Under the pieces are notes generated by a model, which was given only the letters and a program-made list of their open reading frames with translations, was not told the origin of the DNA and made no database searches. The translations under genes and the position numbers were made by a program. Positions 1 through 8,082 of a DNA stretch of 64,000 nt are shown here, piece after piece. Origin of the DNA: HGM04593 sp045654885 (GTDB lineage Bacteria > Bacteroidota > Bacteroidia > Bacteroidales > Bacteroidaceae). Every line of letters starts with the position of its first letter. The stretch's first letter is position 1. The stretch covers positions 1-64,000 of the forward strand of contig JAZOOF010000051.1 in NCBI GenBank assembly GCA_045654885.1, in the 5' to 3' direction.

Positions 1-678
1 TGCTTGCCCGGCTGTTTGCTGTGATTTTGATGGTGCCGGTTTTAAAATATTAGCATAGTGCGCGTTAAAGTCCGTAATACATACCAATGATTTTTTATTG
101 CAAAAGGTAATTCCCCGCCAAGGGCGGAAAGTTACGTGTAAGCGAGCGAAAGCCAAACTTGTTTGAGCTTTTGCGGCGAGCATGAGTAACTTATCTAATG
201 GGCAGCGTTGGGAGGCACAGCGAGCAGCCGAGCAATGCTTGGAAACAGGTGGCATGATGTTTGAGCGAAGCGAGTTCTTGCCACCCCAAACATTGCGACA
301 AGCTGCGACCGACGAGGTGCGCACCGACCGAAAGATGTCGCAAAGCGACTCTTGAGCAAAGGAAGTACCGAATGCCGGACACAGCTGCCCCGTTTTTGGT
401 ACTTTTTTCAAAAAAGTACAGAAAGCAAGACTACAGAATGAATATAAGATAACAGAACAAGGTTAAAATTGCGAGTAAGCGGTGCGGGTAAATTTGTTTA
501 CACACAAAACGAGAGGAAGCAATTACAGCGAAATTAAAATGTGAGTTAATTCAATACGTCAATAAACTATAAAGTAAGCCGGATTATCCACATCTTTTTG
601 CTACTGAGCCATAATAACTAACAAGCCCCAATGTCATGACCTTGGGGCTTGTTACGTTTATATATCTGCTGTATGAAT
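1..678. other. Gene-free stretch with short palindromes
   Basis: I see no convincing gene here. Open frames at 191-382 and 261-452 overlap on opposite strands, have low-complexity composition and no recognisable domain. The stretch holds an imperfect inverted repeat at about 130-191 centred on CAAACTTGTTTG, a compact CCGCC/GGCGG repeat near 111-126, and a near-perfect palindrome GTACTTTTTTcAAAAAAGTAC at about 399-419. These may be intergenic repeat units or decayed sequence. What lies left of base 1 is unknown. Confidence 0.5.
619..654 (-). terminator. Terminator-like hairpin after the BACON-like lipoproteins
   Basis: A 13-base-pair perfect inverted repeat, TAACAAGCCCCAA pairing with TTGGGGCTTGTTA around a 10-base loop, lies 25 bases past the stop of the minus-strand lipoprotein gene ending at 679. 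The following T-tract is weak. Confidence 0.6.
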
Positions 679-1107
679 TTATTTCCCTTGCTTGACTTTT
701 ATACTTTGGAAGGAAAGATTAGGTTGTGATACCTGAATCGTCAATTCACGCGACCTACCGGTTGTATTTGGCTCTGCAATAATCCTCAACTCATTGGCGT
801 CAACATTGGCATAACGCATAGGTTTCTTGTATTCAACCTTCAACCAATCAAAAACATAATACTCCACACTGTCAACCTCGTTATATCCTCCATATTCTCT
901 TGTTTTCGGGTCTTTGCTACTGAGTATTATCGCCTGGTGAAAATCATCACCACCAAACACTCTCTCGCCACCCTCATTGGAAAATGTCACACTCTCGGGA
1001 TAACCAAAATTCACTTCTTGTTCCATTGAGCCAATAGGGATAAGGTCACAAGATACAAACAACAGTAAAAAGCCACATAACAAGGTTTTAATCAATGTTT
1101 TCTTCAT
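679..1107 (-). CDS. Small BACON-like lipoprotein, copy 2
   Basis: A 142-residue predicted lipoprotein. It starts MKKTLIKTLLC, has a hydrophobic core and a lipobox ending LLFVSC (Cys20). The mature part ends in a beta-rich pattern, R-x-L-T-I-Q-V...S-I-K-V-K-Q-G, typical of BACON-like Ig-fold modules that sit N-terminally in many Bacteroidetes surface proteins. Here the module is the whole protein. It is a diverged tandem copy of the gene at 1126-1530: both share the opening Q-V-N-F-G-x-P-E and V-E/A-E-P-N-T-T blocks. The two probably share the promoter near 1554-1584. Function is unknown; a cell-surface binding or structural role is an inference. Base composition is AT-richer than the core genes to the right. 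Confidence 0.75.
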   Translation of the reverse strand: MKKTLIKTLLCGFLLLFVSCDLIPIGSMEQEVNFGYPESVTFSNEGGERVFGGDDFHQAIILSSKDPKTREYGGYNEVDSVEYYVFDWLKVEYKKPMRYANVDANELRIIAEPNTTGRSRELTIQVSQPNLSFQSIKVKQGK

Positions 1108-1125
1108 ATCTAAGATTTTTTATTA

Positions 1126-1530
1126 TCAACCTTCTTGTCTTACATCAATTGTTTGAAACTCAAAATCACCATCGACAGTCAATTTCATTTGACGCGGTTT
1201 GTCGGTTGTGTTTGGCTCTACATAAAGTTTAAAACTATCTCCAAGTACGCCTCCGAACTCTACCCTCAGCCAACGATCCGCTTCATAATGTACACCGGTT
1301 TCTTCACAATATCCATATGAGAAGTCATTGTCATTATCCGTCGGTTCGGGATTGTATACTCTTATACTTGAAAAAGAGTCATTACCATTGTAAACTCTCT
1401 CACCACCTTCTTTGGTAAAAGTTATAGTCTCGGGGAAACCAAAATTCACCTGCTTTTCCCATGCGCCAATGCAAGAGACAAGCAACAGGGATATTGCGCA
1501 TAATACAGTTTTAATCAAATACTTCCTCAT
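1126..1530 (-). CDS. Small BACON-like lipoprotein, copy 1
   Basis: A 134-residue predicted lipoprotein starting MRKYLIKTVLC with lipobox LLLVSC (Cys20). The mature part resembles the downstream copy at 679-1107: Q-V-N-F-G-F-P-E-T, a G-G-E-R-V turn, V-E-P-N-T-T and a terminal I-D-V-R-Q-E-G strand. This fits a single BACON-like domain without a catalytic partner. It is the promoter-proximal gene of a two-gene unit and is divergent from the TPR/HTH regulator at 1791-3521, about 260 bases away. That arrangement makes regulation by the neighbour possible but unproven. No function can be assigned. Confidence 0.75.
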   Translation of the reverse strand: MRKYLIKTVLCAISLLLVSCIGAWEKQVNFGFPETITFTKEGGERVYNGNDSFSSIRVYNPEPTDNDNDFSYGYCEETGVHYEADRWLRVEFGGVLGDSFKLYVEPNTTDKPRQMKLTVDGDFEFQTIDVRQEG

Positions 1531-1553
1531 AGATATTTTTGTTTTGATTTATG

Positions 1554-1584
1554 CAAAAGTAGAAACAATATTATGTGCATCAAA
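1554..1584 (-). promoter_or_regulatory. Bacteroidetes-type promoter for the lipoprotein pair
   Basis: On the minus strand a -7 box TACTTTTG (1554-1561) lies 19 bases from a -33 TTTG (1581-1584). This matches the Bacteroidetes sigma-ABfr consensus. It sits 24 bases upstream of the ATG at 1530. Confidence 0.7.
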
Positions 1585-1790
1585 GAAAATCATGTCCAAG
1601 CATGTCTAACTTTAATAAAAATTTCACCCCCCATTTTTATTTCATTGATTTACAACACACTATAAAAACCAACACAAAACTGTTAAAACTTTGCATTTTT
1701 GATAAAGTAGACAAGATTAGACAAACGTTTGCAACACAACTCGTTTTTTTACATTATTTTAGCATTGAACAAAGAATAGAGCAAACCATT

Positions 1791-3521
1791 ATGAAAAATT
1801 TAATTCGCATTTTGCTGTTCTCATCGCTATTTTTTGCATCGTGTAGCAAACAAGAAAACGTACTCCTTTCAAAGCAGTTGGACGACATAAAGGCTATGGG
1901 CGATACATTGCCACAGGTTGCAATGCAAAGACTCGACTCAATAAAGCCACTGTTTGATAACGAAACGGAGTATATGCAAAATAAATTGGCACTATTGGAA
2001 ATAAGATTACGCGACAAGGCGTATATTACACACTCTTCCGATTGCACTATTAAAAAAGTGTGCAGTTACTTTGAAAAGAATGGAACGGAGACCGAAAAAC
2101 AAGAGGTGTATTATTATATGGGTAGCGTGTATCGTGACCTTAACGATTACCCTAACGCTGTAACAAATTTCCTAAAATCGGTAGAAATTGCAGAAACTCA
2201 TACAGACAAAGACTGTGCTTTATGGGAAAATGCATACTCACAGTTAAGTCATTTGTATGGAATGCAGCTCAACTATACAGAGGCTTTAGATATCGCACTT
2301 AGACAACTTCAGATAGCAGAAGTGAATGGCACGATAAACGAAAGAACATATATGAATGTAGCAACTGCATATTTTAAAATTAACGATACTACAAACACAA
2401 AACTTTTTTGTGACAAAGCTATAAATACAATTATAAGAAAAGGTATTTGCAAAAAGAATGCAGATATAGTCTCTATAGCAATGTACTATTACGCAAAAAA
2501 CGGACAAAAAGAAAATGCTATAGAATGCCATAATTTATTAGGTTTACTAAAGGAAGAAGAATTGCCACGGAATTACGCTACTAACCTTGCAATATATTAT
2601 GAAACATTTATCTCAGTAGATAGCGCAGCAACTGTATTTAAAAGACAATATGAGCTTGATAGCAGACCTGAACCCCAATATAATGCTGCACGTTGGCTTA
2701 CAAGGTACTATACCCAAAAAGGTGATTATGAAAAAGCAGCAGAGTATGCAATAAAGTTCATTGATGCAAATGAGGCTGTAATAGACAAAATTAGCCTTGA
2801 GCATACAACCAATGCAAAGAACTTTTTCCAATACAGGCGCGACAAGGAAGAGGAGGCACAACTTATGCAAAAGGCGGCAAAGTTTAGATATAACTCAATG
2901 TTGGCGGTTTCTGTTTCTATCATTCTATTGCTTAGCGTTGTGCTGTTCTATTTTTGGCGAAAGAAGCAGTTACTCAATGTCATTTTAAGCAAGGAGGAGA
3001 ATATTAAGCAGGCGAAGGCTTTGGCTGCAGAAAAGGATATTGAACTTGCAAAAGAGAAGAGGGAGATTGCGCAAAAAAACCAGGAACTGGAGGCTTTGAA
3101 CACAACCAATTCAAAGCTTGCCAAGCAACTGTTGGCAGCCGAGGAGGATTTCAAATTGCTTGTTGCGCAGAACCGCGAACTTACAAAACTGACGCTGATG
3201 AATGACATTGCCAAAAATGCCGGCGATATAATTGAGAAAGTCAAAAAGACGTCAAAAGGGAAATACCACCTTAACGATGATGAATGGAAAGAGCTGCTTG
3301 GGGCAATAGACAGGCTGTACCCGGAGTTCACGTACGAGGTACAGGCAAAGTTCAAAAAAATAAGTGAACCAATGCTGCGCGTGTGCTATCTTATGAAGAT
3401 TGGACTCACAGGACCACAAATTGTAAACTTGACCGATTATCCACGACAGACCGTGTGGGTAAGAATTAAAAGGATTCAACAGATAATGCCCATGAATGAA
3501 ATGCAGGAACTGAAGAGATAA
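1791..3521 (+). CDS. Membrane-anchored TPR protein with C-terminal HTH
   Basis: 576 residues from the ATG at 1791; the frame is open further upstream, but this start gives a lipoprotein-like signal (MKNLIRILLFSSLFFASC). Residues about 50-350 are helical TPR-like repeats, including Y-Y-Y-M-G-S-V-Y-R-D-L. A transmembrane segment (S-V-S-I-I-L-L-L-S-V-V-L-F-Y-F-W) near residue 375-390 is followed by a basic stop-transfer, a coiled coil and a C-terminal segment with an HTH-like pattern (G-L-T-G-P-Q-I-V-N-L...R-Q-T-V-W-V-R-I-K-R-I). This layout is common for Bacteroidales one-piece membrane regulators that sense outside and bind DNA inside. The target is unknown; the divergent BACON lipoproteins are candidates. 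AT-rich composition. Confidence 0.75.
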   Translation: MKNLIRILLFSSLFFASCSKQENVLLSKQLDDIKAMGDTLPQVAMQRLDSIKPLFDNETEYMQNKLALLEIRLRDKAYITHSSDCTIKKVCSYFEKNGTETEKQEVYYYMGSVYRDLNDYPNAVTNFLKSVEIAETHTDKDCALWENAYSQLSHLYGMQLNYTEALDIALRQLQIAEVNGTINERTYMNVATAYFKINDTTNTKLFCDKAINTIIRKGICKKNADIVSIAMYYYAKNGQKENAIECHNLLGLLKEEELPRNYATNLAIYYETFISVDSAATVFKRQYELDSRPEPQYNAARWLTRYYTQKGDYEKAAEYAIKFIDANEAVIDKISLEHTTNAKNFFQYRRDKEEEAQLMQKAAKFRYNSMLAVSVSIILLLSVVLFYFWRKKQLLNVILSKEENIKQAKALAAEKDIELAKEKREIAQKNQELEALNTTNSKLAKQLLAAEEDFKLLVAQNRELTKLTLMNDIAKNAGDIIEKVKKTSKGKYHLNDDEWKELLGAIDRLYPEFTYEVQAKFKKISEPMLRVCYLMKIGLTGPQIVNLTDYPRQTVWVRIKRIQQIMPMNEMQELKR

Positions 3522-3654
3522 AACAGCCATTTCCAAAAATCGCAACACAAACGCACCGCATTGCAAGGAAACAGATTCGCAATTTATCGGAAATATCTAT
3601 CATTGTAATCGTAATTAACAATAAATTAACAGGCATTTACTACAAAAAAGAAAA

Positions 3655-3662
3655 TACTTTTG
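3655..3662 (+). promoter_or_regulatory. Probable -7 box for nhaA
   Basis: TACTTTTG matches TAnnTTTG and lies 46 bases before the nhaA ATG. The -33 position reads ATTTAC, close to TTTG but not exact. Confidence 0.55.
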
Positions 3663-3708
3663 CAGCCGAAAAAAAAATCGCATAGAAATAACAAAGACAT
3701 ATACACAC

Positions 3709-5046
3709 ATGACACACAATTACAGTTTCAAGAGCATGGTGAAGAAGTATGTGAACAGCAGTGTTGTTCTCATTGTGTGCGCCATTTTTGCTCTTGCCCT
3801 TGCAAACTCGCCGCTGAAGGACGAGTTCTTCAAATTCTGGAATCAGGAGGTGAGCCTTTCTATCGGAAAATTCAACCTGTTCAGCCACAACGGCCACCCA
3901 ATGACACTTATCCAGGTTATCAATGACTTTTTGATGGCAATATTCTTCCTTTCGGTAGGTCTTGAAATCAAGCGTGAAATTCTTGTGGGCGAGCTGTCAT
4001 CGGTAAAAAAGGCAATGTTGCCCATCATTGGCGCTTGTGGCGGTATGCTGATTCCCGTTCTCCTGTTTTGGCTTACATGCCCCGGCGACCCCGACATGCT
4101 GCGCGGTGTAGCCATCCCGATGGCAACGGATATTGCATTCTCGCTTGGTGTGCTCTCAATTTTTGACAAGAGAGTACCCATAGGCCTGAAGATTTTCCTT
4201 GCGGCACTGGCTGTTGCCGATGACCTTGGCGGTATTATTGTAATAGCCCTCTTCTACTCTTCGACAATAGACCTGAACTACCTGTTGCTTGCAGCCGCTT
4301 GTGTGGCCGTTCTTGTTATCGGTAACTACAGGAAGATTATGTCAAAGAACTTCTACATTGTAACAGGCCTTGTGCTTTGGTATTTTATGCTCAACTCGGG
4401 AATACACTCAACCATTGCAGGAGTGATTGTCGCATTCTGCGTACCCGGTTCACTGCGCAGAGGCGCTGTACGTTACATCGAGCGTATAAAGGAGAATATA
4501 AGCGGTTTCAATGATGTACACATTGTAGGCAAGCACCACACAGCCATACTCACACACGAGGAGATTCATAAGCTCAAGAGCATTGAGTCAGCCGCCGACA
4601 AGCTCATCAGCCCATTGCAGGAGCTTGAGGATAGCCTGCACAACATCATAGGCTACTTCATCATCCCGCTGTTTGCCTTTGCCAACATTGGCATTGACCT
4701 CTCGACAATGTCACTTGGCAGCCTTGTAGGCGGCATCAGCCTTTCGGTAATCATTGGCCTTGTTGCCGGCAAGTTCATTGGCGTGTTCACATTCTCATGG
4801 GCTGCAATAAAACTCGGTTTTGTACAACTTCCGCAGGGAGCCGACTGGAAGTCATTCGCATCGGTATGCATGCTTTGCGGTATTGGTCTCACTGTGTCAA
4901 TCTTCATTGCCGACCTTTCTTATGCAACACTCGGCAGTGGCACGACACTGCTTGCCGAGGCAAAGTTGGGTATCCTCTGCGGCTCGCTCATTTCGGCAAT
5001 AGCAGGTTGCGTGCTGCTCAACAAATTCCTGCCTAAAAAGGTGTAA
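3709..5046 (+). CDS. nhaA: Na+/H+ antiporter NhaA
   Basis: 445 residues. An inner-membrane electrogenic antiporter that exchanges internal sodium for external protons in pH and sodium homeostasis. About twelve hydrophobic segments are visible. The family core A-V-A-D-D-L-G-G-I carries the paired aspartates used for ion binding, and A-T-D-I-A-F-S-L-G-V precedes it. The loop around residues 255-315 is longer than in the E. coli protein, and the total length is typical for Bacteroidetes forms. The start ATG at 3709 follows a -7 box at 3655. A hairpin follows the stop. It stands alone as a single-gene transcript. Confidence 0.96.
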   Translation: MTHNYSFKSMVKKYVNSSVVLIVCAIFALALANSPLKDEFFKFWNQEVSLSIGKFNLFSHNGHPMTLIQVINDFLMAIFFLSVGLEIKREILVGELSSVKKAMLPIIGACGGMLIPVLLFWLTCPGDPDMLRGVAIPMATDIAFSLGVLSIFDKRVPIGLKIFLAALAVADDLGGIIVIALFYSSTIDLNYLLLAAACVAVLVIGNYRKIMSKNFYIVTGLVLWYFMLNSGIHSTIAGVIVAFCVPGSLRRGAVRYIERIKENISGFNDVHIVGKHHTAILTHEEIHKLKSIESAADKLISPLQELEDSLHNIIGYFIIPLFAFANIGIDLSTMSLGSLVGGISLSVIIGLVAGKFIGVFTFSWAAIKLGFVQLPQGADWKSFASVCMLCGIGLTVSIFIADLSYATLGSGTTLLAEAKLGILCGSLISAIAGCVLLNKFLPKKV

Positions 5047-5065
5047 GAAAAATATATTGTAATAC

Positions 5066-5100
5066 AAAAGTTGTTTTTCCGTTTTCGGAGACGACTTTTA
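5066..5100 (+). terminator. Terminator-like hairpin after nhaA
   Basis: AAAAGT(T)GTTTTTCCG, a TTTT loop, then CGGAGACGACTTTT followed by ATTG forms a stem with a few mismatches, 20 bases after the nhaA stop. Confidence 0.5.
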
Positions 5101-5175
5101 TTGTTTATAATCAACAGCATACCCCTCGCCAGCGAGGCGGGAGATGTAGGTTTACAGACGGAGGGGAGTTTACAA

Positions 5176-6093
5176 TCAATAACTTTCATTTGCAAGCCGC
5201 CAGGTGCACAGAAAGGCGGCGCGGGTGATGTCAATCATCTTTTCATAATCAATCTTGTCGGCCGTGTCCGACGGGCGATGATAGTCGGGGTGTCCCTCGG
5301 TGTGATACCACACAATGGGTATTCCATTTTTTGCGAAATAAGCATTGTCGCTGCCGCCTGTGGGGTTGTCCCACGCACGGTAATCGGGAACAAACGAGAA
5401 ACCGCGCACCTCCATATCCTCTTTCAGCCAATCCCCGAAGAGAGGATGCGAGGCAGTGTAGAAATAGGTGAGATGCTTGGGGTTATCCACCGGTCCACGG
5501 CCAATCATGTCAAAGTTCATATAGGCCGAAACATGCGATAAAAAGGGACAATTCTCGACAAAATGGCGCGAGCCGAGCAGGCCCTTCTCCTCACCGTCCC
5601 AAAAGGCGAAGATAATGCTGCGTTCGGGTGTCTTGCGCATCTTCTTTACAGCACGAGCAATCTGCAGCACAGCCGACACTCCCGAGGCATTGTCATCGGC
5701 CCCATTGTAGCAACTGTCGCCATCAACCGCCGCACCGATGCCCACATGGTCGTAGTGCGCACCCACAATAACATACTCATCACTCTTGCCGGGGATTGCA
5801 GCAAGTATATTGTCCATCTCACAATCCCCGACTGTAAATGGTTGCATGTAACCGTCATTACCAAGCGGCCTGATACCCCACTCGCTGAGCAGCGACACAA
5901 TATACTCTGCCGCCATGCGGCCGCCCTCCTCGCCTGCACTGCGGCCCTGCAAGGAGTCGGACGCAAGCGTTTCAACAAAAAGACGCGCATCGGATGATAG
6001 AATTGTGAGATAACCTCGCTCAATATGTCTTTGAGAGAACACTGCAAGAGGAAATAGCATAAGAGCAATGAATGCGGCATGGAATCGTGACAT
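5176..6093 (-). CDS. Secreted M28-family zinc peptidase
   Basis: 305 residues from the ATG at 6093; the frame runs open to 6207, but only this start gives a signal peptide (MSRFHAAFIALMLFPLAVFS). M28 aminopeptidases use two zinc ions. The ligand motifs are all present: G-A-H-Y-D-H, G-A-D-D-N-A-S-G-V-S, W-D-G-E-E-K-G-L-L-G-S with the catalytic Glu pair, F-D-M-I-G-R, and a C-terminal Y-H-T-E-G-H-P-D-Y-H with the last His. The protein should act in the periplasm or outside and trim peptides. Its promoter (6116-6146) faces away from the dcw operon. Exact substrate cannot be told; glutaminyl-cyclase-like M28 members are an alternative, but the EE motif favours peptidase. Confidence 0.88.
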   Translation of the reverse strand: MSRFHAAFIALMLFPLAVFSQRHIERGYLTILSSDARLFVETLASDSLQGRSAGEEGGRMAAEYIVSLLSEWGIRPLGNDGYMQPFTVGDCEMDNILAAIPGKSDEYVIVGAHYDHVGIGAAVDGDSCYNGADDNASGVSAVLQIARAVKKMRKTPERSIIFAFWDGEEKGLLGSRHFVENCPFLSHVSAYMNFDMIGRGPVDNPKHLTYFYTASHPLFGDWLKEDMEVRGFSFVPDYRAWDNPTGGSDNAYFAKNGIPIVWYHTEGHPDYHRPSDTADKIDYEKMIDITRAAFLCTWRLANESY

Positions 6094-6115
6094 GGTTTCT
6101 GTTTTTTGTTTGGCA

Positions 6116-6146
6116 CAAAAGTAACTGTTTAGGCCAAGGAATACAA
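6116..6146 (-). promoter_or_regulatory. Promoter of the M28 peptidase gene
   Basis: Minus-strand TACTTTTG (6116-6123) with TTG at 6144-6146, about 20 bases away, 23 bases upstream of the ATG at 6093. Confidence 0.6.
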
Positions 6147-6304
6147 CTTCCGGAGCATAAAAAACGCACTGCGGCCCCACCACAGGGACATTTACCGACA
6201 GATACAACCAATTGGTTATGCGTCAACACGATAAAGGTTATAAAAACCGAATACAAACGTTCTTAACAGGCTGTTGAAAACTTTATTCTATTTTTCTTTT
6301 GAAA

Positions 6305-6338
6305 TTTGTGGGGAATTGTGGGGAATTGTGTAATTTTG
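6305..6338 (+). promoter_or_regulatory. mraZ promoter with MraZ-type operator repeats
   Basis: A -33 TTTG (6305-6308) and a -7 TAATTTTG (6331-6338) flank two tandem copies of TGGGGAATTG with a 10-base period (6309-6328), followed by a partial third TG. MraZ is known in E. coli to bind direct TGGGN repeats spaced at 10 bases upstream of its own gene. Here the repeats fill the spacer between the promoter boxes, which suggests autorepression of the whole dcw operon by blocking RNA polymerase. Confidence 0.75.
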
Positions 6339-6367
6339 AAACGAATTTTCTATATTAGGTTAAATGT

Positions 6368-6832
6368 ATGCGTTTCATTGGTAACATAGAGGCAAAGAGC
6401 GACAGCAAAGGCAGAGTGTTCCTGCCCGCATGCTTCCGCCGCATTCTGCAGGAGGCCGGGTGCGAGAAGGTGATGTTGCGCAAGGACGTGTACCAGGATT
6501 GCCTCGTGCTGTACCCCGAAAAAAGCTGGAACGAACAACTCGACCTGTTGCGCAGCCGTCTCGACCGCTGGAACGCTGCACACCAGATGATATTCCGCCA
6601 ATTTGTAGCCGATGTAGAAGAACTGGGCATTGACAGCAACGGCCGAATATTGCTGCCCAAGCGATATATGGCAATGGCCGGCATTATCCAGGAGGTGCGT
6701 TTCATTGGCATGGACGACACCATCGAAATTTGGGCAAAGGAGAAACTTGACAAGCCATTCATGAACCCGGCCGACTTTGGACGTGAATTGGAAAAGATAA
6801 TGACCGCAGAGAAAGGAGAGAAAAATGAATAA
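6368..6832 (+). CDS. mraZ: Transcriptional regulator MraZ
   Basis: 154 residues, two SpoVT/AbrB-like half-domains. The first has D-S-K-G-R-V-F-L-P-A and the second D-S-N-G-R-I-L-L-P-K, the two family signatures. MraZ assembles into a ring and represses the division and cell-wall cluster, including itself. The protein is first in a 13-gene dcw operon and overlaps rsmH by 8 bases, so the two are translationally coupled. Direct repeats matching its known binding pattern lie in the promoter 30-60 bases upstream. Confidence 0.96.
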   Translation: MRFIGNIEAKSDSKGRVFLPACFRRILQEAGCEKVMLRKDVYQDCLVLYPEKSWNEQLDLLRSRLDRWNAAHQMIFRQFVADVEELGIDSNGRILLPKRYMAMAGIIQEVRFIGMDDTIEIWAKEKLDKPFMNPADFGRELEKIMTAEKGEKNE

Positions 6833-7730
6833 CCCCGAAGTTTACCACACTCCGGTACTGCTCAAAGAGAGCGTTGACGGAATGGAGATTACAGCAGACA
6901 GCACTTGCATCGACGTCACATTCGGCGGCGGCGGACACTCACGCGAGATACTCTCGCGCCTGGGAGCGGAAGGACACCTTTACAGCTTTGACCAGGATGC
7001 CGATGCCGAGCAGAACGCACCCGATGACAAGCGCTTCACCTTTGTACGCGGCAACTTCAGGTTCATATACAACTTCATGCGCTACCACAACGCAACGAAG
7101 GTCGATGCCATACTTGCCGACCTTGGAGTGTCGGGACACCACTTCGATGACGAGACACGCGGTTTCTCGTTCCGTTTCGATGCCGACCTTGACATGCGCA
7201 TGAACAAGCGTGGCGGCGAAACGGCAGCCGACCTGCTTAACAATGCCACCGAGGAGGAGCTGACAAGGATATTCAAATTCTATGGCGAACTGAACTGCGC
7301 ACGCAAATTGGCAGCAAAGATTGTGAAAGTACGCGGGGAGAAACCCATAAAGCGCGTCAACGAGCTTATTGAGATTGCGAAGCCTTTCTGCCCGCCACAG
7401 CGCGAGAAAAAAGAGATGGCAAAGATTTTCCAGGCACTGCGCATTGAGATAAACAAGGAGATTGAGGCCTTGCAGGAGATGCTCGTCGGGGCAAAGGACC
7501 TGCTTAAACCCGGTGGCCGCCTGGTGGTAATAACATACCACTCCATCGAGGACCGCATTGTAAAGAATTTCATGAAGAGCGGTAACTTCGAGGGCAAGGT
7601 GGAGAAAGATTTCTTCGGCAACACCACGTCGCCGTTCGACATGAAGAAGGTGATTGCACCTACAGAGGAGGAGATGGAGCGCAACCCGCGTTCACGCAGT
7701 GCAAAACTTAGGATTGGAATAAAAAAGTAG
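6825..7730 (+). CDS. rsmH: 16S rRNA (cytosine-N4)-methyltransferase RsmH
   Basis: 301 residues. It methylates N4 of C1402 in 16S rRNA using S-adenosylmethionine. The SAM-binding start D-V-T-F-G-G-G-G-H-S, the D-L-G-V-S motif and the family block Q-A-L-R-I-E-I-N-K-E are present, as is the C-terminal R-N-P-R-S-R-S-A-K-L-R. Its second place in the dcw cluster, overlapping mraZ, is the usual position. Confidence 0.97.
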   Translation: MNNPEVYHTPVLLKESVDGMEITADSTCIDVTFGGGGHSREILSRLGAEGHLYSFDQDADAEQNAPDDKRFTFVRGNFRFIYNFMRYHNATKVDAILADLGVSGHHFDDETRGFSFRFDADLDMRMNKRGGETAADLLNNATEEELTRIFKFYGELNCARKLAAKIVKVRGEKPIKRVNELIEIAKPFCPPQREKKEMAKIFQALRIEINKEIEALQEMLVGAKDLLKPGGRLVVITYHSIEDRIVKNFMKSGNFEGKVEKDFFGNTTSPFDMKKVIAPTEEEMERNPRSRSAKLRIGIKK

Positions 7731-7738
7731 ACAGGACA

Positions 7739-8080
7739 ATGAGCAACAAGAAGAAAAAACGCAAAGAGGGCTTCTTCAACTACATTATGGGAGGCCACAT
7801 ATTTACCAGCGACATATTCACGAAGAATGCAATGCTCATGGGGCTGATTGTACTCTACAGCTTTCTTTACGTGAGTAACCGCTACCAGCACGAGCTGGAG
7901 ATAATGAAGATTTACAAGCTGAACAAGAGAAAGAACGAGATAAGGAATAACCTGCTGACAATAGAGAGTGAATTCGCCTACCAGTGCCGCCTCTCGGAGA
8001 TTGAGAAACTATTGACCGAAAAAGGGAGTGATTTCAGGACACTGTCGAAACCTCCTTATATAATAGACAAAAACAACTGA
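7739..8080 (+). CDS. FtsL-like division protein
   Basis: 113 residues with a basic N-terminus (K-K-K-K-R-K), one transmembrane helix at about residues 30-47 (A-M-L-M-G-L-I-V-L-Y-S-F-L-Y-V) and a coiled-coil periplasmic part. This bitopic design, together with the position between rsmH and the PBP gene, matches the Bacteroidetes FtsL-like family that links FtsI with FtsQ in the divisome. The assignment rests on layout and position because FtsL sequences are poorly conserved. Confidence 0.8.
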   Translation: MSNKKKKRKEGFFNYIMGGHIFTSDIFTKNAMLMGLIVLYSFLYVSNRYQHELEIMKIYKLNKRKNEIRNNLLTIESEFAYQCRLSEIEKLLTEKGSDFRTLSKPPYIIDKNN

Positions 8081-8082
8081 CC

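Noticed and set aside
261..452. 63-residue frame in the left-edge gene-free stretch
   Set aside because: No domain, Arg/Lys/Cys-biased composition, overlaps an antisense frame of equal length and a palindrome.
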